Origin: Epiperipatus broadwayi
Taxonomy: Eukaryota > Onychophora > Udeonychophora > Euonychophora > Peripatidae
Length of the DNA stretch: 64,000 bases
Assembly (NCBI GenBank): GCA_028023455.1
Contig: JAQFVV010012442.1
Coordinates: 1,836,903 to 1,900,902, forward strand
Direction of reading: 5' to 3'
The notes under the pieces were generated by a model, which had not been told where the DNA came from, made no database searches, and was given only the letters and a program-made list of their open reading frames with translations. The position numbers were made by a program, and so were the translations under genes. This document shows positions 25,006 through 38,781 of the stretch, one piece after another (positions within the stretch are counted from its first letter, which is position 1; the number at the start of each line of letters is the position of its first letter).

Positions 25006-26706
25006 TAATATTATAAACAAAGGGAATGCCATTTAATTTAAAAGATTTCCCAAATTGAAAAAAAAAAAATTCTTATTTTACAAAATTCTGACAATATCGA
25101 AAGACAGAAAACCTTTATTAAATTATAATTTTGACAAACATTAGAACTTAGGTGGTAACTAAAATGAGATTAAATATATAATTTAAAACAAAACATATTA
25201 TTTTCAATATTAATTACCTTTAATATCCTTATAATTCAGAGTTTAACTCTGCATATACAAGTCAATGAAAAAATAAAAGTTAGTTTGCAGATAACTGACT
25301 TTTATACACAAATGATTATGGCACTGCATTTAAATGATTAGTGTTCTTTTATTATGATATTTATAGAAAAATCTATTTTGTTGTTAAAAAGTTCATTGAA
25401 CTTACATAATATTAAAATTGAATTCTGGCAATGTTTATATTTTCTGTCAACTTATCAATTACAATATTGCATACAATAACGATCTATAATATCGCCAGTT
25501 ATTTCTATAAGAGTATCAGCTTTGATATTGATTAGACCTCCACATAATAAGTTCAAACTATATGTAATAAACAAAGAAGTGAAATAATAATATTATATCT
25601 TCTATTGTCATTGCAAAATATTGAGTCTTCATAATTTTGTTCTGTATTTTACATGTTTTGTTATTTGTTTATACAGATGCAACATAAGTAAATAATAATT
25701 ACAAATAAATATATTGCATATCTACAAAAGTTTATTACGACATAGAAATCCAATAAAATAAGATTCATTTTTTTGTTAATTATTAAAATATATTGAATAT
25801 AAGATTGTATTGCACTAATGTAACATGCAATAATTTGCATAATTATCTCTCCGAAAATATTATTTCTTGTGTTCTTTAACATAACTTTTTATATTCCTTA
25901 TGTATTACTTGTTTTTTGTTTTTTTTTTGGGGGGGGTGTTAGTAAATAGAGAAAAGAATTAGATATGCATTAGTATCCATATTATAATTTATAATTGTAA
26001 ACATCGTAATGAAGTGAATACTGTATGCTTATAAGATCTTGGAATATTAAAAAAACTGAATTCAGGGGAGAAATTGAGTTAATACTGTCAGTCATTAGAA
26101 GTTGGAAAAGTATCAATTTAAAGTATAGGATGTGTAATTCCTGCATGATTTAATGGAATATATATAATGAAGTGTGAAATTTTTTTTTCTGTCTCTTTTT
26201 TCTCTTCAGTTTAATGTATTTTCGTTTCTGAGTACTATAATCATAGAAGTTATAATACATTCGATTGAAGTGAAAACCAAAGACAATAAAAAACAAAAAT
26301 TATACAATTATGTCAATATTTAATTTATATAAAGATATGTTATTATTATAATTTATAAAAACATCATGTTACATAAATTAAATAATTACATATGTTTAAG
26401 TTTTCCTTTAATAATGATGTATCATAAATAGGAAAAATTTCTCGAGCATCATTAACAAAAATCCTATTATGAGTAATTTAAAGTTATTAATTAAATCTTC
26501 AAGCTCTCTGTTCCAAATGCTTGAGATTTGCTTTACATATAGTTTTGGTAAAAATGATAGAGTAATAATACATTCTATTTTTAAAAATACTTTATTTTGT
26601 GCTTGGAGAGGAGAGTATTCATTACAATGAGTTTTCAATCTGTAATCTGTAAAGAGCATGTGCAATGGAGTAAGCTACAATTATTATTCTAATTATACAC
26701 TTAGTA
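25006..26706. other. Non-coding AT-rich DNA
   Basis: Nothing recognised beyond a T8G8 homopolymer junction near 25921-25937. Minus-strand frames at 25661-25882 and 26408-26665 are low-complexity and unrecognised. Confidence 0.55.
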
Positions 26707-26707
26707 A

Positions 26708-26753
<46 letters not shown>
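26707..26753. repeat. (TA)n(TG)n compound microsatellite
   Basis: About ten TA units followed by about thirteen TG units, the same compound type that received the LTR element at 4004. Confidence 0.95.
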
Positions 26754-26757
<4 letters not shown>

Positions 26758-26801
26758 AAAATGTATTTATTATAAATAATGAAATTTAAAACAATATATA
26801 T

Positions 26802-27010
26802 ATATATAATAATTCAAACAAATTTATTTAATATAGTATTCAAATTTTAAACAATATATTCTTTACAGAATAATACTTTTGATTGTATAAATGACAATTT
26901 TTATCTGATAAAAATTCTCAGTTATACAATTGAAAGTACTTCCCATAAAGAATATATTGTTTAAAATTTGAATACTGTATTAGATAAATTTGTTTGAATT
27001 ATTATTATAT
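26802..27010. repeat. 209-bp near-perfect palindrome (foldback)
   Basis: The left arm (26802-26905) and right arm (26907-27010) are reverse complements over about 100 bp with an estimated 10-15 mismatches, and the centre is a single T at 26906 between AATTTTTATC and GATAAAAATT. Outer landmarks are ATAATTCAAACAAATTTAT on the left and ATAAATTTGTTTGAATTAT on the right. There is essentially no loop. It could be a MITE-like foldback or a source of hairpin RNA; no coding frame is present. Confidence 0.9.
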
Positions 27011-28479
27011 GATTTAAAAATCAGACATTTAATGGTTATTGTTATATATATCCCTTCCGCACTATAAGTAAACTATCCATAGACATTGACAGTATAGTCT
27101 TTGTATTTTTACACCAACTCTTCTCCCCTTGATTCGGTAAATATAAATCGGCCTAATTTGATCGAGAATGGTTAAGGAGATTATGTTTTTTATCCATGTT
27201 CCCCCAAATAAAAACATCTATATAAAACACTATTTAACTAACATCATAATAATTTTATTGATCTGCAAAATTAATAACAATGTTGTTTATTTGTGACTAG
27301 GAAGATCTTTACTTTTTCTGCCAATTTGCATAGTTATTATCGACTCATAAAGTATTTTCAGTGAAATTAACATTCATTTAAGTGTTTTTTTTTTTATTTA
27401 ATTAATTAATTAATCTTCAGGTTTAAATATTAATATTATTTACGTAAACGATTTTTATGCAGTTCTCTGTAATGTATCACCTATAGTGTTATAAATATAC
27501 TACATGCCTATATATTACATATATTGATATAGGTATATAATAAGTCTGTATTTCAGTTGTTACATGCATTATTGTAATTTTAACTTATGTGTGTAAATAT
27601 GTGAAACATTGAAGTCCACTGTCTTAGAAATATGAAATTTGTATGTGATGTTTTGCAATATCTTAAAATATTGTTATTATTTTTTGAGAATGAATTTATG
27701 GTTTCTTTTTCACTTCAGATAAAAATTAAACGTATTGACCGTATTGTCTGTATTGCTAGTCGTAATTAATATATATGAAATATGATTTGGTTTTATATAT
27801 AATTCAATTATACTACTATGTCTTCAAACAATATCCATAAAATATACCTAATATATAAGATATTAGACATTCAAATCAAAAATGCAGTTCAAAATATTAC
27901 TTATCATATTTTCATAACTACATATACACCAGGCTTGATGTAAATTATTTATTATTAGCAAAATATTTATTATTCAACCATCTACATAGCACTCGCAACC
28001 CACATCAATATTAACTTCTTTGGAAACCAAGTAAAAAACAAAATTTCATTCATTTCTCTTGCAATTAAAATATATGAAAATGACTATCATTAAGCATAGT
28101 CAAAGGCATACAAAACGTGCCAATTAGGATTACAGTCAATATTATTCACCAATAGATTCACAAATACAACACAGCATCTATTTTTTTTTTAAATTACTCT
28201 GCTGGCACTTAACGTCTATTAACTTCAAGTTGTGCATAAAGTCTGCAATAAATTACAAATAATTACTGTTTTCAAAAAAAAAAATTTTTAGATTATTCAA
28301 CAGTTATTTTTCTTTTACCACTAGATCACATAAAAAGAAATGGGATCATAAATAATTCCACATTTGGTTTTAAAATAGTGATACAGATTTTAAAATTTAA
28401 TAGCCAATTCATTTCAATAAGTTGACATTGGTTATTTAATCTGACAACATAAGTGATGCTTCACAGTTACATATGAAAA
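27011..28479. other. Non-coding AT-rich DNA
   Basis: No recognisable gene or element. A 12-bp (ATTA)n run lies near 27399-27412. Confidence 0.55.
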
Positions 28480-29200
28480 ATGGATGGAGGTTTAGTGGGT
28501 ATTATTAAAAAATTATATGAAATTAATTACTATATGTATCAAATAGGGTTTATAGAATCAGTTGAAATTACAAATGGGGTGGGAGGAAGGCAAGAATGTC
28601 CTATGTCACCTATTTTGTATATATTGTTTTTGAGAAAAATAGAGAGAGCAATAGTAAGACTAGAAACATGTGTAGAGTTACTATTAATAGGTTGCAAGAG
28701 AATATATTCTTTTCCAGGTCATTTATTTGTGGATGATGTCTTTTTATGTGCAGAAAAAAGGCAATATATGGAAATTATCCTGAGGACATTCATAAGGATG
28801 GGTAAAAAGATGAGGATTAAATTTGGTGAAGACAAATAAAAAATAATGATGATTAATCCTGGGAAAAAAGAAAACAAACAATTTTTATTGGGGGATATAA
28901 AGTAAAGTGTGGTGAATAGGTATAACTATTTGATAATTATATTAAGTAATCAGAGAAATTGCTTAGATAAATGGGAGAAAAAAATTGATAAATGAAGAAA
29001 GAAAAGCAAGAGATTGATAAAGAAATTAACAGTGTTTTCATAAAATTAATATGATGTAGATAGAATTCAATGAAAGTGAATGGCAGTAGCAGGGTTAACA
29101 TATGGTTTTTGATGTGTTATGTGTTAGTAATTGGGTATTAGATTACTTAGAAAAAGTACAAAGAGAAGTAGGAAGACATGCATTATATTGCAGCTGTAGG
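28480..29200 (+). pseudogene. Non-LTR retrotransposon reverse transcriptase, dead fragment
   Basis: The frame starting at 28480 carries reverse transcriptase palm motifs in the right order. VGGRQECPMSPILY corresponds to the family motif G-x-R-Q-G-C-P-L-S-P. About 45 residues later comes LFVDDVFLCA, equivalent to the catalytic (F/Y)ADD box; both catalytic aspartates are kept and Ala is Val. After a stop at 28837 the same frame continues with KIMMINPGKK, where such enzymes have K-(S/T)-K-x-M, and after another stop VVNRYNYLIIILS, which matches the V-x-x-Y-K-Y-L-G region. Further stops follow. Around 29140-29190 another frame reads LDYLEKVQREVGRHAL, recalling the C-terminal region of these ORFs. 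Fingers and endonuclease are missing, so it is a 5'-truncated, stop-riddled copy. The clade (CR1, RTE, I or other) cannot be assigned by eye. Confidence 0.85.
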
Positions 29201-29998
29201 GATAGTTAAATGAGGCAATTCAGAAAAGAAATGGGAAGTTGAAATGGTAATCTTCCATTCCCTTACCATTTCATCATCAATCTAAAAAACCTACTCATCT
29301 GTACTAGGTTTGAACCTTATTTTAAATTTTAAATTTCATAACAGAAATTAAACAAACTAACTCCTTTTTAAAACTTGTTTTTTATATGACTATTACAGGG
29401 AAAAAAAAATCCAACGTTTCGACTATTTTATATAGTCTTTAGGATATTACATTTATAATACTCTTTTGCTTGGTGGATAAGATTATTTTTTTCATTAAAT
29501 ATTTTCACATTTTGCTGCATATATATTTTGTGCTAAGATTAATCCACAGTGAATCCAGCACATCTTACTTTCATAGGGTAGTGCAATAGTGAACTCTGAG
29601 TTTAAGGCTAGACAATCATGTAAGATCCCTGCAACTGTTGAACTCAATGTTCTCTTGCAGAGCATGATTATTAGTTCAAGACTACCAGAATTTGTCACAA
29701 GAACCCTTGATTCTTTAATCCATACACAGAGTGACTTTTATTATTGTTATTTTCCTGTGCCATAGCACATTGGTAAATCTAGAGCAGCCAATTATACCTC
29801 CTTATCATATCACATTCAACATTTATCTGAAATACTCTTGAAAGCCATGTTCAATCTAAATAATTTGAGATGATTCACATGCTCATTTTTAGAGATAAAT
29901 ATTTGCAATAATAAAATGCATAATTAATTGTCAGTCAAGGCTTAGTGGAATTGCTTATATATAACAGCCACAGGTTTCAATAAGAATTAGCATAACTC
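29201..29998. other. Non-coding DNA downstream of RT fragment
   Basis: May include the 3' untranslated end of the RT copy; near 29402-29460 there is an ACGTTTCGACTATTTTATATAGTC palindrome-like stretch of the kind found in repeat tails. The minus frame 29495-29698 is unrecognised. Confidence 0.4.
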
Positions 29999-30018
29999 TC
30001 TCTATAGATATAACAGTG

Positions 30019-30058
<40 letters not shown>

Positions 30059-30070
30059 TGTTATATCTAT

Positions 30071-30104
<34 letters not shown>
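29999..30104. repeat. (TA)n foldback with 22-bp perfect arms plus second (TA)n
   Basis: A 22-bp left arm (29999-30020, ending ATAACAGTGAT) is followed by (TA)n and its exact reverse complement (30054-30075), then by a second pure TA run to about 30104 and unique sequence. Only the left flank is copied here. Confidence 0.95.
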
Positions 30105-30108
<4 letters not shown>

Positions 30109-33100
30109 ACCTTCTGAATAGACCCCAGAAATATTGATTGTAATTATGTAGCATTGTTTCAGTAACAGCTATAGCATCTTAATAAAAAAAAAAAAATAAC
30201 CTGAAATTAATTTTTTTTATTAATGACCTAAAACTATGTTTAAAAGCACTTATAGATATAATTTGAAAGTTTTGAGATGTTTAATATTTTTTGTGAATAA
30301 TTAATGATAAGAAATGGGTGGCTTGTCACTGAAGTTGTCAGTTTAGTTGAAGTTCATCCAAGTTTGTTTGTCAGAAGAACAGTATTGATATGTGTTTAGA
30401 TAAGTCTCTGGTTTATTTGCTTATAATTTTTCAACCCATAGTAGAAATAGTGCAATATGTTTGGCTCATCATCATAGAAACTTTCATTTCAATCAGATCA
30501 GTTTAGTACCTGTGGTACATTATTTGTAAATGTTCATGTATGCTTGTGCCATTTTTCAGCTTCATTTTCTATTCATGTACTTCATTTTACTACCAAATAT
30601 TATGTCTCATAGCAAATTACTTGATTTCATCACAAATAGCTTGAATAATAAGTTTAAACACAATTTAAAAGAATCAATGGCTCACTTGACCAATGGATTA
30701 TTAAACAGCAAATATACTATTAAATATTTTATTTTCTAAAATAATTATCATTAGTTTTATTCTGTTACTTTAGAAATGCAAAATATTTTATTCTTAGTTT
30801 GATTTAATTTTTTTTTTAAAGACAAAATGATTTTTTTTTTCCTTTTTCAAGATAAGAATTTTTTTTGCATATTTTTTGTTAATTAATCTCAGTGCAATGG
30901 GTGGAGCAATTCTGTTTCTAGAGACCTTTGAACTTTTAAATGATATTGGATTATTGGAAGAACAAATACTTGGGTAATGTTTGATATATAAAAATGGAAA
31001 TCTTTTTACAATAAGTTGACTTCATTTTATTTCACTTTATTTTACTTCATTTCACTTTGCTTTCTGATTTTATCATTTCTCTTTCAATGAATGTTTTTAT
31101 TAGTACAATTTCATTTATATCAGTTGATTCTTCTATAGTCCCAAGTCTAAAATAAAGGACTTTCTGGATGAAAAACAGCTCAGAACAATACTGAGAAAAA
31201 TAAGGGAGTAAATGAAGGCTTAAACTATGGTCAATAAGGTTATATCCACTTGCTTTTAACTGAATGGTTTAAATTCTAAAATCATCATTTGAGATATATA
31301 TGTGTGCCTATATTATAAACTATTTAACTTTAATTTCTAATATTAAAGAAACAATGGAAATGTGTGTTTATATCTCTAAACTATTTTATCTAAATCTTAA
31401 TTCTAATATTAGAAAAATAACTGGAATGTATGGATTCTATTATACTGGAAAATTTTTGTTGAACTCATTCATTAAATACTTCATAGACTCTTTATTAATA
31501 TTTTTTGCTAACTGTAAAGGAATGATATTTAAACAGAAAGTGTGTGAGAATAATATATTCTAATCTGCTTTATTATTATTATTGATAAAATATGTCATAA
31601 CCATTGTGTATCTAGAAATAAGGAACAAATGTGTAACATATAATTTAATGGACTATTTATTAACTTATCTCTAAATATCCTAATAAAAGGAATGGGTGAA
31701 GAGTCTCAAATTGGATGTAAATTTTTTTTATTTTATTGTTCTCCTTATTTGCAGTTAAATTTTCTTATTAAATATGTTATCGATAAACTTATGTGAATTT
31801 AAATGGATTTTATAAACTTATTAGTTATGTGCTTTGTGTATGGCTTAAAAAAACTCAGAATAAATGCTTGAACCAATCTAATGAATTAAGTAATAATTTA
31901 TTGATTTACAGATACTGTAATAAGTGTTTATTGCCATAATGAAGAGTTTTCATATGTAATATTGCCAATGGTTTCATTAGCTATTCCTAAAAAACTTTGA
32001 AACACTGCCAAATTGGATCCAAATTAATATTATTTATCTCCCTGCAGGAACTTGTTATGTGATTGTCAATATTTATACTTATACCAATTATCATCATAAT
32101 TTAGTACATGACTAAGATATGTCATATACAGACTATAAATAAACTTTTGTTTCAACCAAAAAAAAAGCTTTAATGATTATTATTATTTTGTTAGCATTTG
32201 ATAGATAGATAGATTTAAAATTTTGTCTTATGTTTTTATTTTTATTATTATTTTTTTATGCTTCTTTTCAAGAACACCTCACCAAAAGTATAATATGGAA
32301 AAAATATTATACTGTATAATTACTATTATTTTAAAATAGTTTTTGTTGTGTGCTTATATTTCTATATGCATGTGTTAGTGATAGAAATATTCGTTCACTG
32401 TTAAGGGATGGCCAGATCATTTTTTGAAAAGAGCTCATTATGTAAAAATTATTGTTTATCATTGCGCTTTCAGGAATTTATAAAATAATTATTTTTTAAA
32501 AATTGTTTTACTCAAATATTAAAGATTTATTGTATATTCCAAACCAAATTTTTTTATTTTTAATTTTGTGCTAATGCCGAATGCATTAAATAATTATTTT
32601 GTCTTTACTTGCTAGAAGTTATTTTGCCTTGCTTCATTAATAATAATTAATACATTACTAAATTAAAATATTATACTTGTTAGAAATGAAAGATTTATTC
32701 ACTATTAGCTTTACAATTTATTAATTAATATCATTATAATATTTCTTTATCAACTGTGATTTGAAATTGTTTGTGTATTCTGCTTTTATATATGTGCCTC
32801 TATTTAATTTAGCTATAATAATGTTTGAATAGTAAGTAGAAATAATTTAGTTTCCATCAGTTGTGGATGACGAAATGCACTAAGAGAGATGGAAAGTTTA
32901 AATATTTATTTAAGTGTGAATTTATTATTTCTTTATTATGCTTAGATTGAAATGTATTTAGTGGCTATGCAGAACAAAATTATTTATTTTATATAGTATA
33001 TTGTCAGGATAGAGATAAGTTCTCTCTTAATTTATTTGAATGTTTGCCATAAGTCTATTATGTAGTATTTTGTGGGGATTGAGAAAGCTCTCCCTTAGCT

Positions 33101-34756
33101 TGTTGAAATATTTGTTAGGAGTAGATTATATCCTCCAGATTAAGTAGTGTATTTCCCTTATGAGAGCATGTCCATATCAGTTTGTTTTAAGTCTCAGAAG
33201 TTAGACTTGGGAGCTATTGTGTATTGTTATTTAAATGATTAGAGTTGTGAAGGTCTTTTATCCCTCATGTGCCTTATGGAATGTTTTCCATCATTTATTC
33301 ATATCCAAGTGTAAGATAATTTGCTGATAAAAAAGGAAAATAAAGGTAGAATTGATTTTTTCTCACAGAACAGCTGAAGTAGAATTAGTATTAAAGCTTG
33401 GTTGGCCATTGTCATCATCCTTATTATAATATTTGTCCATATTTCATAAGTAAACCTATCAGATTTAATTATATTAAGTATTTTGTAATAGATGGTATAA
33501 TTCAGACACATGCATAAATAGTATTAATTTGGAAGGTATGGAGAAATACATCATTAATGTGCACCTTCTTAATTACTGTTTCAAATCATATCATATTAAT
33601 TATTAAGATTTTATACCATCATCTGCCATAATGTTTCATCCTTATTTGAATGAGGAAGCAAGAGAAAATAAAGTGTGGCTAATTAATAGATTTATTTATT
33701 TAACTTGTAAAGTATAGTTTGACCTCTTACTCTTACTCTTAGATTTAAACCCCTCTCATATTATTTGATGTTCATTTTAAGTAAAATGCAAAAAACTTTA
33801 GTTTTACTTTATAATTTTAATGCCAGTGTTTAACAGAGTTTTATTTTTCATGAGCATATCAGAAGTGATTGATAGCTTGAGTGTACTGAAAATAAAATAC
33901 CAAATATAGAATAAATTTATATTTAATTATCTTTTTTTTTTTTCAAAATAATATTTATTTCCACAAAAAGTTAAATGTAATATAGAATTCTTGTTTACAA
34001 TAAGATGTGATCAGTCTTGTACTATTGGTAAGTATGAATCATGAAGAATTAAACATATTAAATAAGCAGTGGACTAATAATGAGATTGAACGCCAGAGCT
34101 TTGCATAAATTAAATTGTAAAATTCTGGTTGTTTAACAAATAACATATATTAAATTGAATAAGTGATGGGCAGTGTATATTAACAAGTGATAAAATGAAG
34201 TGAGTAAATTTCAATATCTCACATTTTTAATGATAAAATCTCATGTAATCCATAGTATAACATCATATTTTAAAACTAATTATTCATTGTGCAAATATCT
34301 TACCATTATAAACCAAAATCATTAGTCATAATTGTGGCATGAGTAGAGATTACATCAAGACATGTTAAAGATTGAGTTGTTATTAAATTTGATGATGAGT
34401 ATAGGAATAAAAGTAAAATTTTATGTTATGTTACTTATCAGGCATGATCTAAGTTGGCATATAAATCCCATGATGTGTAAGTTTGAGTGTCATGAATAAA
34501 TTATGCCCATGGTCATTGCTAAATATTTAATTGACTCCATGTTTGCTTGGCGAGGCTAGGCAGACATGTTCTTAAATCACTTTCTTTAGCTTTATATAGT
34601 AACTTTAGGAAAACACCTTCAATAAAAACGACAAACTCTCTATCAAATAATACCTTACATCTAATAAATTAAAGTCTTAACGGATGAACTCGCAAAATGG
34701 TTTTTTTTATATCTGCAACCCGTGAAAAAATTTGTACGAAAACATACACGCGTGCT
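30105..34756. other. AT-rich non-coding DNA
   Basis: No recognisable gene in 4.6 kb. It contains a small tandem duplication (31301-31427, listed separately) and a weak ~75-bp duplication near 33002-33130 with GATTGAGAAAGCTCTC versus GATAGAGATAAGTTCTC. Frames at 30530-30739, 31300-31563 and 33299-33511 are low-complexity. Confidence 0.55.
31301..31427. repeat. Tandem duplication, 2 x ~63 bp
   Basis: TGTGTGCCTATAT...CTAATATTAAAGAAACAATGGAA (31301-31360) recurs as TGTGTGTTTATAT...CTAATATTAGAAAAATAACTGGAA. The open frame across it is a consequence of the repeat length, with no domain recognised. Confidence 0.75.
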
Positions 34757-34789
<33 letters not shown>

Positions 34790-34790
34790 T
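34757..34790. repeat. (CA)n(TA)n compound microsatellite
   Basis: A CA run followed by a TA run; the reverse complement class of the (TA)n(TG)n tracts elsewhere in the window. Confidence 0.9.
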
Positions 34791-35218
34791 ATTCACACAA
34801 TATTTATATATTTCAACAGAATAAATTTATAAACAACATTTTGATTAAGCTACAAACATAATAATAGGATAAGTTGTTTAACTTCAATGACTTGTGATGC
34901 AAATTTGAAGAGGATCATATTCTATTTTAATCATAATAAGTGAAGAAGAGCTTAGATATTTATTTTCAAAATGATATTATGATAGAAAATATTATGAAAA
35001 TAATGTTTGAAGCTATGAGATAGTACTACAGAGGTAGATTGTATATTGAGAGGTTTTGATATTGATGCTCTTGAGTTACAATATAATATAGTATTATTAT
35101 GATTTGAACCATTCCTTGTTTTATTTTTGAGTACATTGCACTTTTTATTGTCAAATATTATGCAACTGCATGCAAACTACATCATTTTCAAACACTAAAA
35201 TCATGATCATCATTTTTG

Positions 35219-35730
35219 TGCTTACAGAAGTTGTTTACACAGAGACAAAACTCTCCATATAGTAGCACCAGGCAGTGCATGTCAGAGTAATCAATAGATG
35301 CATTGAGTGACAATACTGTATGGAGAATTTTGCCTCTGTCTACACTGTCTGTGTAAGCATAAAGGATGGTGACAATGTGATATTTAGCTGTTTAATACCA
35401 ATCCAGCACAATAGAATTATCGTTACTGATTTTAGATCTATAGGATAATATAAGCTAATGAGCTTGAATTGAAAGTGCAATTGCAATTAAATTTTGGTCT
35501 CAAAGCTTATTAATTAGCTAATAAGAAATGGTGGCTGTTGGAGAACTGTATTAAATCATAAGATGTTGGTACAGTGCTCTCAGATCAAAGGCTGCTCACT
35601 GATGAAAGTCACAAGTTAGATACTAGCCTGAAGATATAAAATGAGTAGACACTATATAGCACTTTTATGCACACATCTTTCAGCTTCCACTGATCACTCT
35701 GGTTTGAACTGAGTGGTGCTACTCTAAGAA
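35219..35730 (+). repeat. Dispersed repeat, plus-oriented copy with internal foldback
   Basis: A first part (35219-35359) is a foldback: ACACAGAGACAAAACTCTCC on the left arm against GGAGAATTTTGCCTCTGTC on the right. A second part (about 35525-35720) matches the reverse complement of 63700-63935: shared landmarks are CAGTGCTCTCAGATC, TCACTGATGAA, ACTAG, GATGAGTAG-type sequence and TTTATGCACA. About 160 bp of unrelated AT-rich DNA lies between. No coding frame. Such blocks are usually untranslated ends of retroelements; the family is unknown to me. Confidence 0.7.
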
Positions 35731-38559
35731 ATTGTTTGCCACAGAGTGTGCATATCATTTTTGATGTATAAATGATTACAGATGCATTACAGGGCTAAAA
35801 ATAGTTTATACTTTTTTTTATATTTGCTTGAGTGTGATTGTACCCTTATGAAAGATGAATAGACTCAGAGATCACATATATGGGATGTTTTGAAAAAGGT
35901 ATACCATTTTATCGGGATAATTTTTGCCCAAAGACATGGATATAAGGTTTAACTTGAATTGATTATTAAAAAACATTTTGATTGGAATTATAACCTTTTA
36001 TTAACCAAAAAAAAATTCAATCATGATTGAAGAGAAAACAGATATGAAACATGGTTAGATTCTTAGAATCTGGCAAAATTGTTCATATATATCTGGAAGT
36101 ATGCCATTTTTATGTAAATTTTAAATATACAAATGAATTTAAACTTGTATAAGAGATCACAATGCCTAATGGCATGATCTGTAAAGAAAGAGCATTTGAT
36201 ATATAAAAGTGAAATAATCGATGGTACTGGATTTGAATGACATTAAGTTATTGAATAGTAGATATTACAATAAACATTATTACACTATTGTAGGTTGCAA
36301 AAGATTTTAAACAGACAAACTTGAACTGACCTTTGCATACAGAAAAGAATACTGTTCTGATGGATAAATGATATCAAGAAAAGCACCAGATGTTGAAACA
36401 GTAAGATTCGCATTCGAATCTTAAGTTTCACCTTTTTCTATCGGCTGTCACTCACCACTCTATCCTACCGAAATTTAAACTTTTTTGGTATCGAATTGTG
36501 TGTGTAGCAATATTAAAAATGTATCAGTATATGTAAAATTCACTGTAAACACACACACGTTTCGATAACAAAATTCAAAGCAATAAATAAAAATAGATGA
36601 TGTAATTTGTATTTCTCTTTTAGTTATATAAAAATATATAATTTTAACAATTTATTTTAAATTATAAAGTTCGTTATTTAATGCTGTATTTAAATTTCAT
36701 ATTTAATAATAATTTTAGAAATCTGATTATAAGTTAAGTAAAAGTAAAAATAATTACATATTCCTTTTTGTCTTTGAAATTTTAAAAGTAATGGTCGGTG
36801 AGAAATAATAGATTAATTAAAAAGAAAAATTCCCTAAAATCTTGAATTACAAAATGTAAATGTAAAATAAACTTGAACAATAGAAATGCAGCATTCTATA
36901 TAAATTAAATGTACATGAATGCATAGATTCTCCTCAGGGCAAATAGGTGGATCCAAAAATAAAATCAAACAAAAGTAAAAAGATAAGATCAAAGAAAGGT
37001 GACATTTTGAATTTTCTCAGAACTTTTAGTTAAACTTTAGCTGTGCTCTCGATCAGTTGAGAGTCTCAAAAAATCATAAAGTAATTTACCTACCACAGTA
37101 TGTTTGAGTAGAAAGTGCCCAGACTATTCTCCCCAGAGATGGTCAATCATATGCCGCTAACCTTCCCATCTGCCCTCCATAATATCAACCAAGAAGATCT
37201 GCTGCCCAAACAATTAGAAAGCTGCTGCTGCTGATAAAATCAATGAATAATCTAAATATAACTGCTACTTCTGAAATCATGAACAATTTGCTACTGAATC
37301 TGAAAATTCTCATAAAACAGGTACCTGTACCCAAGCTCTAGAGTACTCTAAATAATATCACATTATAGCTCACTATCTATATAACTTGTAAAACTCTAAA
37401 TTGTAAAACTTTGATTTTAATTATTAATTTATTATATAATTTTTTTTAATAATCTAGCTTGCCTAATTCTATCTTTCTTGGGTATGTATTTCTAAATTTT
37501 ATATTTTATTATCTAATTATAGCATGCTCATAAGATTTCCGACAGGACCTTGCCAAATTTAAATATAGATTTTAATCAAGATGGTTGCCACCTTGTCTAG
37601 AAACCTATTAATATATTTTGTTATATACTTTTGTTGGCTGGTCAGCTCAGAAATCTCCATAATTTTCTAAATATAAATCCATGATTTCTTGAAACAGTGG
37701 ATGCATGTCCTGCAAATCCTCATTAATATTTACTTCTATAAATTACTTAATATTTTCATATAAATTGACATGCATTCAATGCTTCATTGATTGTAATATA
37801 GGGGTCTACTACTTAGCAAATGGCTGACATATTAGTTATTAATACTCACCCATCTTACCTATTGTTTTATATTTTATTAAGTTTTTAAGTAATAATTCCA
37901 TAAATTGCACTTCTTTGAGAGCCAAAAATGTTCTTTATTAAATGTTAATGATGTAGGGCCGAGTTATAAAATATATTTAAATCTTAACAGAATATTCTGT
38001 AGATTATACATGTGTTATGTTTTGGAGATGTGATGACCTATTATAAGCCTTAGATACTTCGGATTCTATAGGATTGAAATTAATCCCAGTTGTCCTACAC
38101 AAGCAGACAAATAAATGTTCCCATAGGACTTGATGACTGTCATGCAGCCAGGAAGTAATCATGGCATGAACTACTTGCCCCTGGTTATAATTATGTGACA
38201 CCTTATCTCTTTGGGCCTATGGCAAACACTAGCCCATTGTTCTAAACTCATCCACAGCTTCACAATTGTAATGTACTGCCACTTTCATATTGCCTTTCTA
38301 GATTTACCATGTGTTTCTTCTTATTAATTCTATTACTCAATATAACTCTGTCTCTGCATTAGTGACATAACTCACTCTCAAATAAATGTCTGTCCATAGT
38401 AATTAGTAAATACCTTCTTTAATTAAATATGTGTCCATCATTATTATTATTATTAATTCTACTTTAGGCTCTTGCATTGCAAAGTTATAAGTCCTGAAGG
38501 CATGCTCTTGAAATACTTGCTCAAGAATTTAGGTAACTAGATTATGTCAGCCAAATAGA
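35731..38559. other. AT-rich non-coding DNA with one less AT-rich island
   Basis: No recognised gene. An island at about 37085-37235 has near-balanced composition and an open frame ending in three TGC codons and TGA, but no splice sites or homology that I can support. The minus frame 38004-38201 is unrecognised. Confidence 0.5.
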
Positions 38560-38781
38560 TGTATCTCTTTGTAAAATATAACAGTATTGGAAATACTGCT
38601 ACTGAAGTTTTAAATATAATAAAATATTATTGGTTAAATGATTTCGTATAAAATATTTTAAATAAATAAATGTATGTCTTTGTAAAGTATAACAGTGTCA
38701 GAAATACCTCTAATGAGATTTTAAATATAATAAAATATTATTAATTAGATGATTTAGTATAAAATGTTTTAAATAAATGAT
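38560..38781. repeat. Tandem duplication, 2 x ~111 bp
   Basis: GTATCTCTTTGTAAAATATA (38561) recurs as GTATGTCTTTGTAAAGTATA (38672), and both units end in a TATAAAAT(A/G)TTTTAAATAAAT block. Non-coding. Confidence 0.9.

Noticed and set aside
36405-36435. tRNA box B-like sequence (CATTCGAATCTTAA)
   Set aside because: No box A and no foldable cloverleaf around it; a single degenerate word is expected by chance.
38004-38201. 65-codon minus-strand ORF with a mixed composition
   Set aside because: It looked possibly retroelement-like, but no motif could be aligned with any family I know.
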